NCBI GenBank assembly: GCA_005787865.1
Contig: SXZN01000100.1
Location: 1 to 7,304, forward strand
Length of the DNA stretch: 7,304 nt
Source: Opitutaceae bacterium
GTDB lineage: Bacteria > Verrucomicrobiota > Verrucomicrobiia > Opitutales > Opitutaceae
Direction: 5' to 3'
Shown: piece after piece, positions 1 through 6,243 of the stretch
Position numbering within the stretch: position 1 is the first letter of the stretch
Layout: each line of letters starts with the position of its first letter
Made by a program: the position numbers and the translations under genes
The notes under the pieces: model-generated
Seen by the model: the letters and a program-made list of their open reading frames with translations, nothing else
What the model was told of the DNA's origin: nothing
Databases searched by the model: none

Positions 1-2
1 GG

Positions 3-530
3 CTTAATGGATGACACGATCGCTCGCAGCTGCGTCAATTCATCCGCGCGGCGCTTCCTAAATCGACGCTGCCGAGCCGCATTGATAAGGCGTTTTTCAT
101 TCATGGTTTTGGTTGGGCGGCCAGCGCGTAATCCGAGTGATAGATCAACCACGGGGGTAAATAGATTCCTATTTTTAAATGAGGCCGGAGAATCTCGCAG
201 GGCGATGGCGCGGAGCAAGGCGTTGCGCTCGTCGGTGGCAAACCAAGGCTCGGTCGAAACCCGCGACCGCTTTAAAGCCCAAGGCGGCACAGGTCGACGA
301 ATACGGTGAGCGATATATTCTGCGTAGGCCGCCAGCCAAGCGTCGGCCACGCCGCCCTGGGCGAATTTTTTTACGAGCCGGCCCGGCTCATCAGTCACCG
401 CGGCCACCACCTTATCCCGAGAAGAAAAGTGCCGCAACTCATGCAGCCAGTCACGAAAATGCCGCCCGAATTCATCGAGTGAATCCGCTCGCTCAGCGAT
501 TTTCCGCAACGTGAGAGGTCGTGGACTCAT
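3..530 (-). CDS. Partner protein of the nucleotidyltransferase, partial (3' end beyond left edge)
   Basis: An open frame of 176 codons starts with ATG at 530 and reaches the left edge without a stop. The ATG overlaps the stop of the upstream gene (ATGA), and AAGGA lies nine bases before it, so the start is well supported and translation is probably coupled. There is no signal peptide or membrane segment. The N-terminal part looks helical. Residues 60-135 carry a recognisable pattern: ADAWLAAYAEYIAHR, then PVPPWAL, PWFA, and SPASFKNRNLF. From memory, this pattern occurs in uncharacterised proteins, common in actinobacteria, encoded beside DUF6036-type nucleotidyltransferases. Residues 137-165 form a very basic stretch (GRPTKTMNEKR, then AARQRRFRKRR) that may bind nucleic acid. 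By position and pairing I infer an antitoxin-like or regulatory partner. The function is not demonstrated, and the missing C-terminus could change the picture. Coding status is fairly sure; role is uncertain. Confidence 0.72.
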   Translation of the reverse strand, partial: MSPRPLTLRKIAERADSLDEFGRHFRDWLHELRHFSSRDKVVAAVTDEPGRLVKKFAQGGVADAWLAAYAEYIAHRIRRPVPPWALKRSRVSTEPWFATDERNALLRAIALRDSPASFKNRNLFTPVVDLSLGLRAGRPTKTMNEKRLINAARQRRFRKRRADELTQLRAIVSSIK

Positions 531-1078
531 GCAGTCAGTTCCTTGATGGCCTGCTCAATCAGCGCGATGGCTCGTTCGCCGAGAAGATCACCTGGGAAAA
601 ATTTCTCGTAGCTCTGCTCCACCACCGCGACGGACCGTGGCTTAATTTTGCGCAATAAAAAAAGAATATCTTCCTCGTCGCCCGCATAGCCCGGCAACCG
701 TGGCCGACAGGCCCGCAATTTTAGCGCCAGTAAATAAGCCGCAGTTGGCACTGAAATCCTGAGCCCATCGCCCAATTCATCAGTGCTAAATCGACGCTTT
801 TCTCCCCGCGGCGACAGAAACTGCTTCACTTGATCATTAAGCCAATCGACTGGTAGCCCCTGCTCTTGGGCAACTCGCGCCGCCAAAGTTTGCGCTATCT
901 TCGTCGGCCGTACCACCGCATCCACGTCTTTGGTGGTATCGCGCGAACCGTAGACCAACGTAAAGACTGCTCCGCCATAAAGGGCGACTTCCAGTGTCAA
1001 TTTTTCGGCGCGCGCTAATTCACCCAAACGGCGCAAGGCTTGGATAAGACGACGTCTACTGATGGGTTCATAAGGCAC
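527..1078 (-). CDS. Nucleotidyltransferase-fold protein (DUF6036/AbiEii-like), putative toxin of a two-gene unit
   Basis: This is a 183-residue cytoplasmic protein with no signal peptide. Residues 34-54 hold the polymerase-beta-type nucleotidyltransferase signature: YGGAVF, a short linker, then TKDVDAVV. This gives the paired glycines G35-G36 and the metal-binding carboxylates D51 and D53. Residues 112-143 (TAAYLLALKLRACR, then DEEDILFLLR) match the conserved Lys and acidic helix seen after the catalytic core in AbiEii and related families. AbiEii and MenT proteins transfer nucleotides to tRNA or other targets and act as toxins in type IV-like systems, so toxin activity here is inferred by family. 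The start is GTG at 1078; an in-frame TAA lies nine bases upstream and no in-frame ATG is available. No clear Shine-Dalgarno is present, consistent with a short leader from the -10 box at 1097-1102. Its stop overlaps the next gene by four bases. An alternative is an orphan domesticated nucleotidyltransferase. Confidence 0.8.
   Translation of the reverse strand: MPYEPISRRRLIQALRRLGELARAEKLTLEVALYGGAVFTLVYGSRDTTKDVDAVVRPTKIAQTLAARVAQEQGLPVDWLNDQVKQFLSPRGEKRRFSTDELGDGLRISVPTAAYLLALKLRACRPRLPGYAGDEEDILFLLRKIKPRSVAVVEQSYEKFFPGDLLGERAIALIEQAIKELTA
540..544 (-). promoter_or_regulatory. Ribosome binding site for the downstream minus-strand gene
   Basis: Read on the minus strand this is AAGGA, nine bases before the ATG at 530. 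It lies inside the 3' end of the nucleotidyltransferase gene. It decides the start of the partner gene and supports expression of both proteins from one transcript. Confidence 0.6.
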
Positions 1079-1096
1079 GATAAAACGTTACGTAGC

Positions 1097-1102
1097 ATTA
1101 TA
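1097..1102 (-). promoter_or_regulatory. Putative -10 promoter element of the nucleotidyltransferase operon
   Basis: Read on the minus strand the sequence is a perfect TATAAT, followed by GC. Transcription would start near 1090, about 12 bases before the GTG at 1078, giving an almost leaderless transcript. That fits the missing Shine-Dalgarno. The -35 region at the usual 16-18 base spacing matches TTGACA poorly, so the site may need an activator or depend on the AT-rich surroundings at 1099-1136. This is a consensus match only. Confidence 0.4.
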
Positions 1103-1343
1103 TCTAAATCAATTTAATTTACGTCTTTTATCAAAAAAGCCCTGACTATTTTAGCCGGTGAACCCACCGCGCCTATCACGTAGCACGCAACCGGATTGCT
1201 GGATGGATTGCCACTGCACGCGCTAGGCCAACCTAGTTATTCCCCGACAGGAGCAGACATAGCGAAGGGGCGTTGGTCGATTCGAAAAATTAACCACCGG
1301 ACAGGTTTGCAAAAATGGTTTACATCCCCCGCGGAGCTCCCCC

Positions 1344-1347
1344 AAGG
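1344..1347 (+). promoter_or_regulatory. Ribosome binding site of pyrE
   Basis: AAGG sits seven bases before the ATG at 1355. It decides between that start and the upstream in-frame TTG at 1196, in favour of the ATG. Confidence 0.55.
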
Positions 1348-1354
1348 TTTTCCC

Positions 1355-1924
1355 ATGGATGCAGTTCAACAAGAGGTCACTGACATATTCCTGCGTACCA
1401 AAGCGCTGCTACAAGGACACTTCGTCCTGCGCTCCGGCTTGCACAGTGGACATTTTTTCCAATGCGCGCAGGTCTGCCAGAATATGCCGGCGGTGGAACG
1501 ACTCGGCACGCTCCTCATTCAAAAATTGGGCAACCTGCAGTTCGACACCGTCCTTGCTCCCGCCATGGGCGGACTCGTCATTGGGCAAGAAGTCGCCCGT
1601 CAGGCAAAATGTCGTTTCATCTTTGCGGAAAAAGAAAATGACCGTCTCGTCATGCGCCGCGGCTTTACGCTCACCCCCGGCGAAAAAATCCTCGTGGTAG
1701 AAGATGTCATTACCCGCGGCGGCCGCGTGCAGGAGTGTTTAGAAATCGTGAAAAAAATAGGTGGCATCACCGCCGCAGTTGCGGTGCTCGTCGATCGCAG
1801 TTCGGGCCAAGCCAAATTTGCGGTACCCACCTATTCGCTCCTTGAGATGAGCTACCCGACCTACGCGGCTGATCAAGTTCCCGCCGCCCTCGCGCTAATC
1901 CCCGCGAGTAAGCCGGGTAGTTGA
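1355..1924 (+). CDS. pyrE: Orotate phosphoribosyltransferase
   Basis: This 189-residue cytosolic enzyme is close to the usual length for the family. It converts orotate and PRPP to orotidine 5'-monophosphate and pyrophosphate in de novo pyrimidine synthesis. Residues 23-40 (FVLRSGLHSGHFFQCAQV) match the N-terminal OPRTase signature. Residues 66-80 (VLAPAMGGLVIGQEV) form the phosphate-binding loop region. Residues 92-103 (EKENDRLVMRRG) contain the flexible-loop basic residues. Residues 113-124 (LVVEDVITRGGR) are the PRPP-binding motif, with the E116-D117 acidic pair. I chose the ATG at 1355 because AAGG lies seven bases upstream and homology starts right after it. The frame stays open back to a TTG at 1196, but those 53 codons show no family similarity. 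The gene stands alone, without other pyr genes beside it in the window, and diverges from the nucleotidyltransferase unit. A stem-loop follows the stop. Confidence 0.95.
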   Translation: MDAVQQEVTDIFLRTKALLQGHFVLRSGLHSGHFFQCAQVCQNMPAVERLGTLLIQKLGNLQFDTVLAPAMGGLVIGQEVARQAKCRFIFAEKENDRLVMRRGFTLTPGEKILVVEDVITRGGRVQECLEIVKKIGGITAAVAVLVDRSSGQAKFAVPTYSLLEMSYPTYAADQVPAALALIPASKPGS

Positions 1925-1940
1925 TCGCTCAGCTCTCATC

Positions 1941-1979
1941 GGCAGTAAGCAATCCCCGCAATAACCCGCTTACTTGGCC
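1941..1979 (+). terminator. Stem-loop after pyrE, possible terminator without U-tract
   Basis: AGTAAGC at 1944-1950 pairs perfectly with GCTTACT at 1968-1974 around a 17-base loop. GGC at 1941-1943 can extend the stem with GCC at 1977-1979 across a two-base bulge. It starts 17 bases after the pyrE stop and ends 40 bases before the next gene. No run of T follows, so it is not a classical intrinsic terminator. It could be an RNA-processing or 3'-end-stabilising hairpin, or act with Rho. Confidence 0.3.
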
Positions 1980-2018
1980 GCCCCCTATTTACTATACGAT
2001 GGTCACGATCCTCGTCGC

Positions 2019-3137
2019 ATGCAGCCGATAAAATATTTTTTCCTGCCGATTGCGTTTATTATAGCGGCCGTTGCGCTGCGGCCAACTTTAGCCCTAGGGG
2101 CCGTGGATTCAGTTCCTGCGCTAGAGGCAATCGCTTATCCTGATCACTCACAACTACTCGTCGTGCGCAATGCTCAGGGCCAGGAACGCCCAGTCCTCAC
2201 CACCGCTGATTGGGCGGAACGCGCGGCGCATATTCGCGCCAATATTCAGCAGGTCATGGGACCGCTACCCGATCGCACCCACCGTGCTCCGCTGGATGTT
2301 ACAATCATTTCCGAGGAACAGACCAAAAATTATCTCCGCCGCAAAATACTCTTTACCGCCGAAGCAGGCGACCGGGTACCTGCTTGGTTACTCATTCCTC
2401 ATCAAAGTCCCGCCAACGGCCAAGCTCCCGCCATGCTTTGTCTGCATCAAACTAATCGCCTCGGCAAAAATGAGCCGGCCGGCCTCGGGGGCCTACCCGC
2501 GCTACACTACGCCCACGAATTAGCTGAACGGGGCTACGTTTGCATCGTGCCAGATTATCCCTCTTTCGGCGAATACCGCTACGACTTCAAAAAAGATGGC
2601 GCCCATTATGCCAGTGGTTCGATGAAGGCGATCTGGAACAACCTGCGGGCAATTGACGTGCTCGAAACGCTACCGGAAGTAAACAAAGAGCGGATCGGGG
2701 TGATTGGGCACTCGCTCGGCGGGCACAATGCACTCTTCACCGCAGTTTTCGATGAACGGCTCAAAGCAGTGGTGTCGAGCTGCGGGTTTACCCCTTTCCA
2801 TAATTATAACGGGGGGACCGGGCTTGCTGGCTGGGCCAGTGACCGCTACATGCCGCGCATCCGTGATGTTTATGAAAATAATCCGGATAAAGTCCCTTTC
2901 GATTTTTATGAAATTCTCGGAGCGCTGGCCCCGCGCGGCTGCTTTTCTAATTCACCCGAGCACGATAGCAATTTTGAGCTTAAAGGCGTCCGCCAAGCTT
3001 TCGCCCGAGCCGCCGAAGTTTACACCCTCTTCAACGCTCGCGACCACCTCAGGCTGGTCACGCCCGACGCGGGCCACGATTTTCCGGCGGCGGAACGTCA
3101 GGCCGCGTATCAATGGCTAGATCAGCTATTGAAGTGA
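2019..3137 (+). CDS. Exported alpha/beta hydrolase (dienelactone hydrolase / acetyl-xylan-esterase-like)
   Basis: This is a 372-residue protein. Residues 1-28 form a signal peptide: Lys near the N-terminus, a hydrophobic core (YFFLPIAFIIAAVAL) and a small-residue end LGA. It is probably periplasmic or outer-surface. The alpha/beta-hydrolase features follow in order. PAMLCLHQT (about 137-145) is the strand and oxyanion-hole region. RGYVCIVPDYPSFGEYRYDF (171-190) follows it. IGVIGHSLGG (226-235) is the nucleophile elbow with Ser232. HDSNFELKGV (315-324) supplies the probable acid Asp316. DAGHDFP (350-356) supplies the catalytic His353. Such proteins in PVC bacteria hydrolyse esters, often acetyl or other acyl groups on carbohydrates; the substrate here is unknown. 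The ATG at 2019 starts the signal peptide directly. An in-frame TTG at 1974 would put 15 non-signal residues in front and falls inside the post-pyrE hairpin, so I rejected it. No clear Shine-Dalgarno. The next gene starts 33 bases after the stop. Confidence 0.88.
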   Translation: MQPIKYFFLPIAFIIAAVALRPTLALGAVDSVPALEAIAYPDHSQLLVVRNAQGQERPVLTTADWAERAAHIRANIQQVMGPLPDRTHRAPLDVTIISEEQTKNYLRRKILFTAEAGDRVPAWLLIPHQSPANGQAPAMLCLHQTNRLGKNEPAGLGGLPALHYAHELAERGYVCIVPDYPSFGEYRYDFKKDGAHYASGSMKAIWNNLRAIDVLETLPEVNKERIGVIGHSLGGHNALFTAVFDERLKAVVSSCGFTPFHNYNGGTGLAGWASDRYMPRIRDVYENNPDKVPFDFYEILGALAPRGCFSNSPEHDSNFELKGVRQAFARAAEVYTLFNARDHLRLVTPDAGHDFPAAERQAAYQWLDQLLK

Positions 3138-3170
3138 TTACGCCATGATTACAGCATTTTCCGCATTACC

Positions 3171-6100
3171 ATGACGAAGCCCCTGTTCTTGGCGTTCCTT
3201 ATGCTGCCACTCGCCGTCAGCCCGCTGCTCCTCGGCGCGGACACAATTAAATCTAATTCCACGTACAGCAAAGCCTACGGCGAGACGAAAAATGCAGTAA
3301 CTGTAGATGCAGCGAAAGATTTGCCCCGCTATCCTGCCGTTGAACCCAAAGATGCGCTCGCGACCTGGCAAGTGAAGCCCGGCTTTAAATTACAACTCGC
3401 CGCGCATGAACCCCAAGTACGCGATCCGATCGCAATCTGTTTTGATGAACGCGGTCGGATGTTTGTGTGCGAGATGCTTGATTATTCTGAAATGCGCGAT
3501 GTCACTCCGCATCTGGGCCGCATCTCGATGCTCGAGGATAAAGATGGCGACGGCTATTATGAGACTAGCACTATTTTTGCCGATGATCTCGCCTGGCCGA
3601 CCGGCCTAGTCTGGGCTAAGGGCGGGCTCTATGTCGGGGCCACCCCGGATATCTGGCGCTTCGAAGATCGCGACGGTGATGGGCGGGCGGAGGTGCGCGA
3701 GAAAATATTCACCGGCTTCGGCACCGGGTTGAAATTACTCAATGTGCAGGCCCTCCTCAACAGTTTCCAATGGGGACAAGATAATCGAATCCACGTGCTG
3801 GCTGGAGCCGGTAACCGCGGCGCCATCAGCTGCCTAAAACGCCCCGACCTGCCAGCCCAGGAACTGGGCGGACGCGATTTCTGGTTTGATCCCCACACGC
3901 ACGAATTCGGCTTCGAAGGCGGCGGCGCCCAATACGGGATGAGCTTCGACAACTACGGCCGCAAATTTGGCTGTTCCAATTCTGACCATCTCCAAACGTG
4001 GATCTATGACGATAAATTTGCCGAGCGAAATCCTTTCTACACCATGCCGCCCTCGCATCAAAGTATCGCGGCCGATGGCGGGGCGGCCGAAGTTTTCCGC
4101 CTGAGTCCCGACGAACCCTGGCGCATCATTCGCACTCGCTGGCGCATCGCTGGAGTAGTCAAAGGCATGGTGGAAGGTGGCGGCCGCGTAAGCGGCTATT
4201 TCACGGGCGCCACGGGCACGACAGTTTATCGTGGCGATGCCTACGGGGCAGATTTTGTAAATAATACCTTCACGGGGGATGCGGGGGGACAACTCGTGCA
4301 TCGAAAAAAAATCTACCCCGACGGCGTCAGTCTCGTTGGCCGACGCCCAGCGGATGAACAGGGTTATGAATTTGCGGCGAGCGATGACACGTGGGTTCGC
4401 GTCGTGAATTTCGCCAATGCCCCTGATGGCTGTCTATATATTTGCGACATGTACCGCGAGGTGATCGAGCATCCGTGGAGCATACCCGACGAGATCAAAC
4501 AACACCTCGACCTTAATAGCGGTTATAACCGTGGGCGCATCTACCGCCTCGTTCCTGATAATAAAGAGTGGCAGCGACGCAGCCAGGTTACGCTGGCAAC
4601 CGCGAGTACCGCCGAGCTCGCGCAAGCCCTCGCCCACCCCAATGGTTGGCAGCGCGACACCGCGGCGCGTCTGCTTAATGAACGACAAGATCACGCCGCC
4701 GCCCCGCTGCTCGCACAACTTTTTGCCGAACCGAGCAATGCACTCCAGCGATTCCACGCCCTTGGCGTGCTCAGCGGTCTCGGGTCACTAGCCGAAGGCA
4801 CGATCTTGAAAGCGCTGAGTGACACCGATGCCAACGTCCGCGAGCGCGCGGTATCCCTGGCAACGATCACTCCGAGAGTTTTAGAAAAATTTACCCAACT
4901 TGCTACCGACCCCAGTGTCCGCGTGCGGTTTCACCTCGCCCTAGCCTTGGGCAATGTTGCGCTGGAAAAATCCGCGAACGCCCTGGCTGAATTAATTAAA
5001 AATAATGCCACGGATTCTTGGATCACAGCTGCCGTGCTCAGCGCACCGCCCACGTATGCCCAGCCCATCTTTGATCGCCTCAACGCCAGCAATTTTCTAG
5101 CTAAACCGGAGGCGGCTGCCGTCACAGCTCATTTAATTGAACTGAACGCCGCGACCGCCGACGGCGCGCGATTAAGCCAGATAATCACGTTCGTTGCGGC
5201 GAACCCCCGAGCGCCATTAGTCCAAGCCCTCGGCGTAGGTCTTCGCCGTAACGGCACAACCATCGAGCAGGCCGATACGGAAAAGCAACTCACCCCAGCC
5301 TTCACGCGCGCGGCGCGCATCGCTCAGGAGGCCACCGCCACGCCAGCGGCGCGCTTCGAGGCCATCGAACTACTCAGCCTCCTGCCGCCGGCGCAAGCCC
5401 ACCCAGCCCTCGCGGCGGGTTTAGCCAAGGGACAACCGCCAGCAATCCAGCGCGCGGCGATCAACGCCGTGGCCCAACATTATTCGACCGAGAGCACGCG
5501 TCTCCTGATCGAGCATTGGTCCGATTATGACGCTACGGCGCAAGAGGCCGTTATCACGATTTTGCTAGCCCGCGAGGTGAGTGCCCACACCCTGCTTTCA
5601 ACCATCGCCGCCGGCGAGATTCTGCCCAGTGCACTCAGCGCATCGCAGGTGCAGGCGGTGGTGCAGCACAAGGACGCCAGCCTAGCCGCCCGCGCTAAGC
5701 AGGTTCTTGCTTCGGTCATACCGCCCGCTCGCGCTGAGATGGTGGAGAAGTTCCAACCCGCCCTCACTTTGAGCGGGGACGCTGATCGCGGACAGACTAT
5801 CTACCAGAGTCGCTGCTTCATCTGTCATCAAGCCGCTGGACTAGGCATAGCGCTCGGACCTGATTTGATTACGGTTAAGTCAAAGGGGCGCGCCGCCCTC
5901 CTTTCGGCTATTCTCGAGCCCCACAAGGAAGTGGCTTCGCAATATATTGCCTACACGGTAAACACCAAAGCGAGCCAAACCCTTCAGGGCATTATCACCA
6001 AAGACGATGCCCGCAGCCTCACCTTAAAGATGCTCGGCGGAGTGGAGGTGAATATTCCCCGCGCCACGCTTAAAGGCAGTGCAAGTACCGGCCAGAGCCT

Positions 6101-6179
6101 GATGCCCGAAGGCCTGGAAGCGGGCCTCGATGTTCAAGGGATGGCCGATCTACTCACCTTCATTGAAGAGCTTAAATAA
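3171..6179 (+). CDS. Exported PVC-type heme-binding protein: membrane-bound-dehydrogenase domain, helical repeats, c-type heme domain
   Basis: This is a 1002-residue protein with a signal peptide at 1-22 (hydrophobic core LFLAFLMLPLAVSPLLL, then GA). Residues about 68-460 match the Pirellula/Verrucomicrobium dehydrogenase-like N-terminal domain (TIGR02604 type), a probable beta-propeller: LQLAAHEPQVRDPIAICFD, GRMFVCEMLDY and GWASD-like blade motifs. Two Asp-rich loops, DKDGDG (123-128) and DRDGDG (167-172), resemble calcium sites. DGCLYICDMYREVIEHPW (419-436) and GRIYRL close the domain. Residues about 475-855 are Ala/Leu-rich helices resembling HEAT/PBS repeats. Residues 870-1002 are the PVC heme domain (TIGR02603 type): CFICH gives Cys882, Cys885 and His886 for covalent heme c, LGPDL follows, and Met978 in SLMPEGLE is a candidate axial ligand. 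The role is probably periplasmic electron transfer coupled to oxidation of a sugar or alcohol; this is inferred, and the substrate is unknown. No Shine-Dalgarno precedes the ATG, so coupling to the upstream gene is possible. Confidence 0.92.
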   Translation: MTKPLFLAFLMLPLAVSPLLLGADTIKSNSTYSKAYGETKNAVTVDAAKDLPRYPAVEPKDALATWQVKPGFKLQLAAHEPQVRDPIAICFDERGRMFVCEMLDYSEMRDVTPHLGRISMLEDKDGDGYYETSTIFADDLAWPTGLVWAKGGLYVGATPDIWRFEDRDGDGRAEVREKIFTGFGTGLKLLNVQALLNSFQWGQDNRIHVLAGAGNRGAISCLKRPDLPAQELGGRDFWFDPHTHEFGFEGGGAQYGMSFDNYGRKFGCSNSDHLQTWIYDDKFAERNPFYTMPPSHQSIAADGGAAEVFRLSPDEPWRIIRTRWRIAGVVKGMVEGGGRVSGYFTGATGTTVYRGDAYGADFVNNTFTGDAGGQLVHRKKIYPDGVSLVGRRPADEQGYEFAASDDTWVRVVNFANAPDGCLYICDMYREVIEHPWSIPDEIKQHLDLNSGYNRGRIYRLVPDNKEWQRRSQVTLATASTAELAQALAHPNGWQRDTAARLLNERQDHAAAPLLAQLFAEPSNALQRFHALGVLSGLGSLAEGTILKALSDTDANVRERAVSLATITPRVLEKFTQLATDPSVRVRFHLALALGNVALEKSANALAELIKNNATDSWITAAVLSAPPTYAQPIFDRLNASNFLAKPEAAAVTAHLIELNAATADGARLSQIITFVAANPRAPLVQALGVGLRRNGTTIEQADTEKQLTPAFTRAARIAQEATATPAARFEAIELLSLLPPAQAHPALAAGLAKGQPPAIQRAAINAVAQHYSTESTRLLIEHWSDYDATAQEAVITILLAREVSAHTLLSTIAAGEILPSALSASQVQAVVQHKDASLAARAKQVLASVIPPARAEMVEKFQPALTLSGDADRGQTIYQSRCFICHQAAGLGIALGPDLITVKSKGRAALLSAILEPHKEVASQYIAYTVNTKASQTLQGIITKDDARSLTLKMLGGVEVNIPRATLKGSASTGQSLMPEGLEAGLDVQGMADLLTFIEELK

Positions 6180-6231
6180 GCACCCACGGGGTGGCTCCCG
6201 CCACTCACCGCACACCTTAACCGTTACCGCC

Positions 6232-6236
6232 AAGGA
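6232..6236 (+). promoter_or_regulatory. Ribosome binding site of the ceramidase-like gene
   Basis: AAGGA lies seven bases before the ATG at 6244 and fixes that start. It is the best Shine-Dalgarno among the three exported-protein genes; the two upstream genes have none that is clear. Confidence 0.6.
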
Positions 6237-6243
6237 TTAAATT

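Larger units (their letters stand above)
1079..1354. other. Divergent intergenic region, no gene recognised
   Basis: These 276 bases separate the minus-strand pair from pyrE. The left part (1081-1136) is AT-rich and holds the minus-strand -10 box. The octamer ACGTAGCA occurs twice in direct orientation (1090-1097 and 1178-1185). A small perfect inverted repeat, CTAGG/CCTAG with a four-base loop, lies at 1223-1236. The stretch 1196-1354 is open in the pyrE frame from a TTG, but the peptide does not resemble PyrE. I see no convincing plus-strand promoter, riboswitch or RNA gene. Confidence 0.6.

Noticed and set aside
179..514. Plus-strand 111-codon frame in the left region
   Set aside because: It is antisense to the minus-strand partner gene, has an arginine/proline-rich shadow-like composition and no recognisable motif. 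The minus-strand frame is longer, coupled and motif-bearing.
1223..1236. CTAGG/CCTAG inverted repeat upstream of pyrE
   Set aside because: The stem is only five base pairs with a four-base loop; too short to call an operator or terminator without comparison.
1079..1354. tRNA, riboswitch or CRISPR in the largest non-coding gap
   Set aside because: No cloverleaf, conserved riboswitch core or regularly spaced repeats were seen.
1974..2018. TTG at 1974 as start of the alpha/beta hydrolase
   Set aside because: It would place 15 polar residues before a complete signal peptide that begins at the ATG at 2019, and it lies inside the post-pyrE stem-loop.
3834..4301. Minus-strand 155-codon frame inside the heme-protein gene
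   Set aside because: It is opposite a well-supported domain of the long gene, shows no family motif and is expected as a mirror frame in GC-rich coding DNA.
4593..5735. Repetitive Ala/Leu-rich coding stretch as a DNA repeat array
   Set aside because: The similarity is at protein level (degenerate HEAT-like helices); no repeated nucleotide unit was visible.
6189..6206. GGGTGG/CCACTC hairpin between the heme-protein and ceramidase-like genes
   Set aside because: The stem has about six pairs including a wobble and no T-run. The genes look co-transcribed, so a terminator call is not supported.
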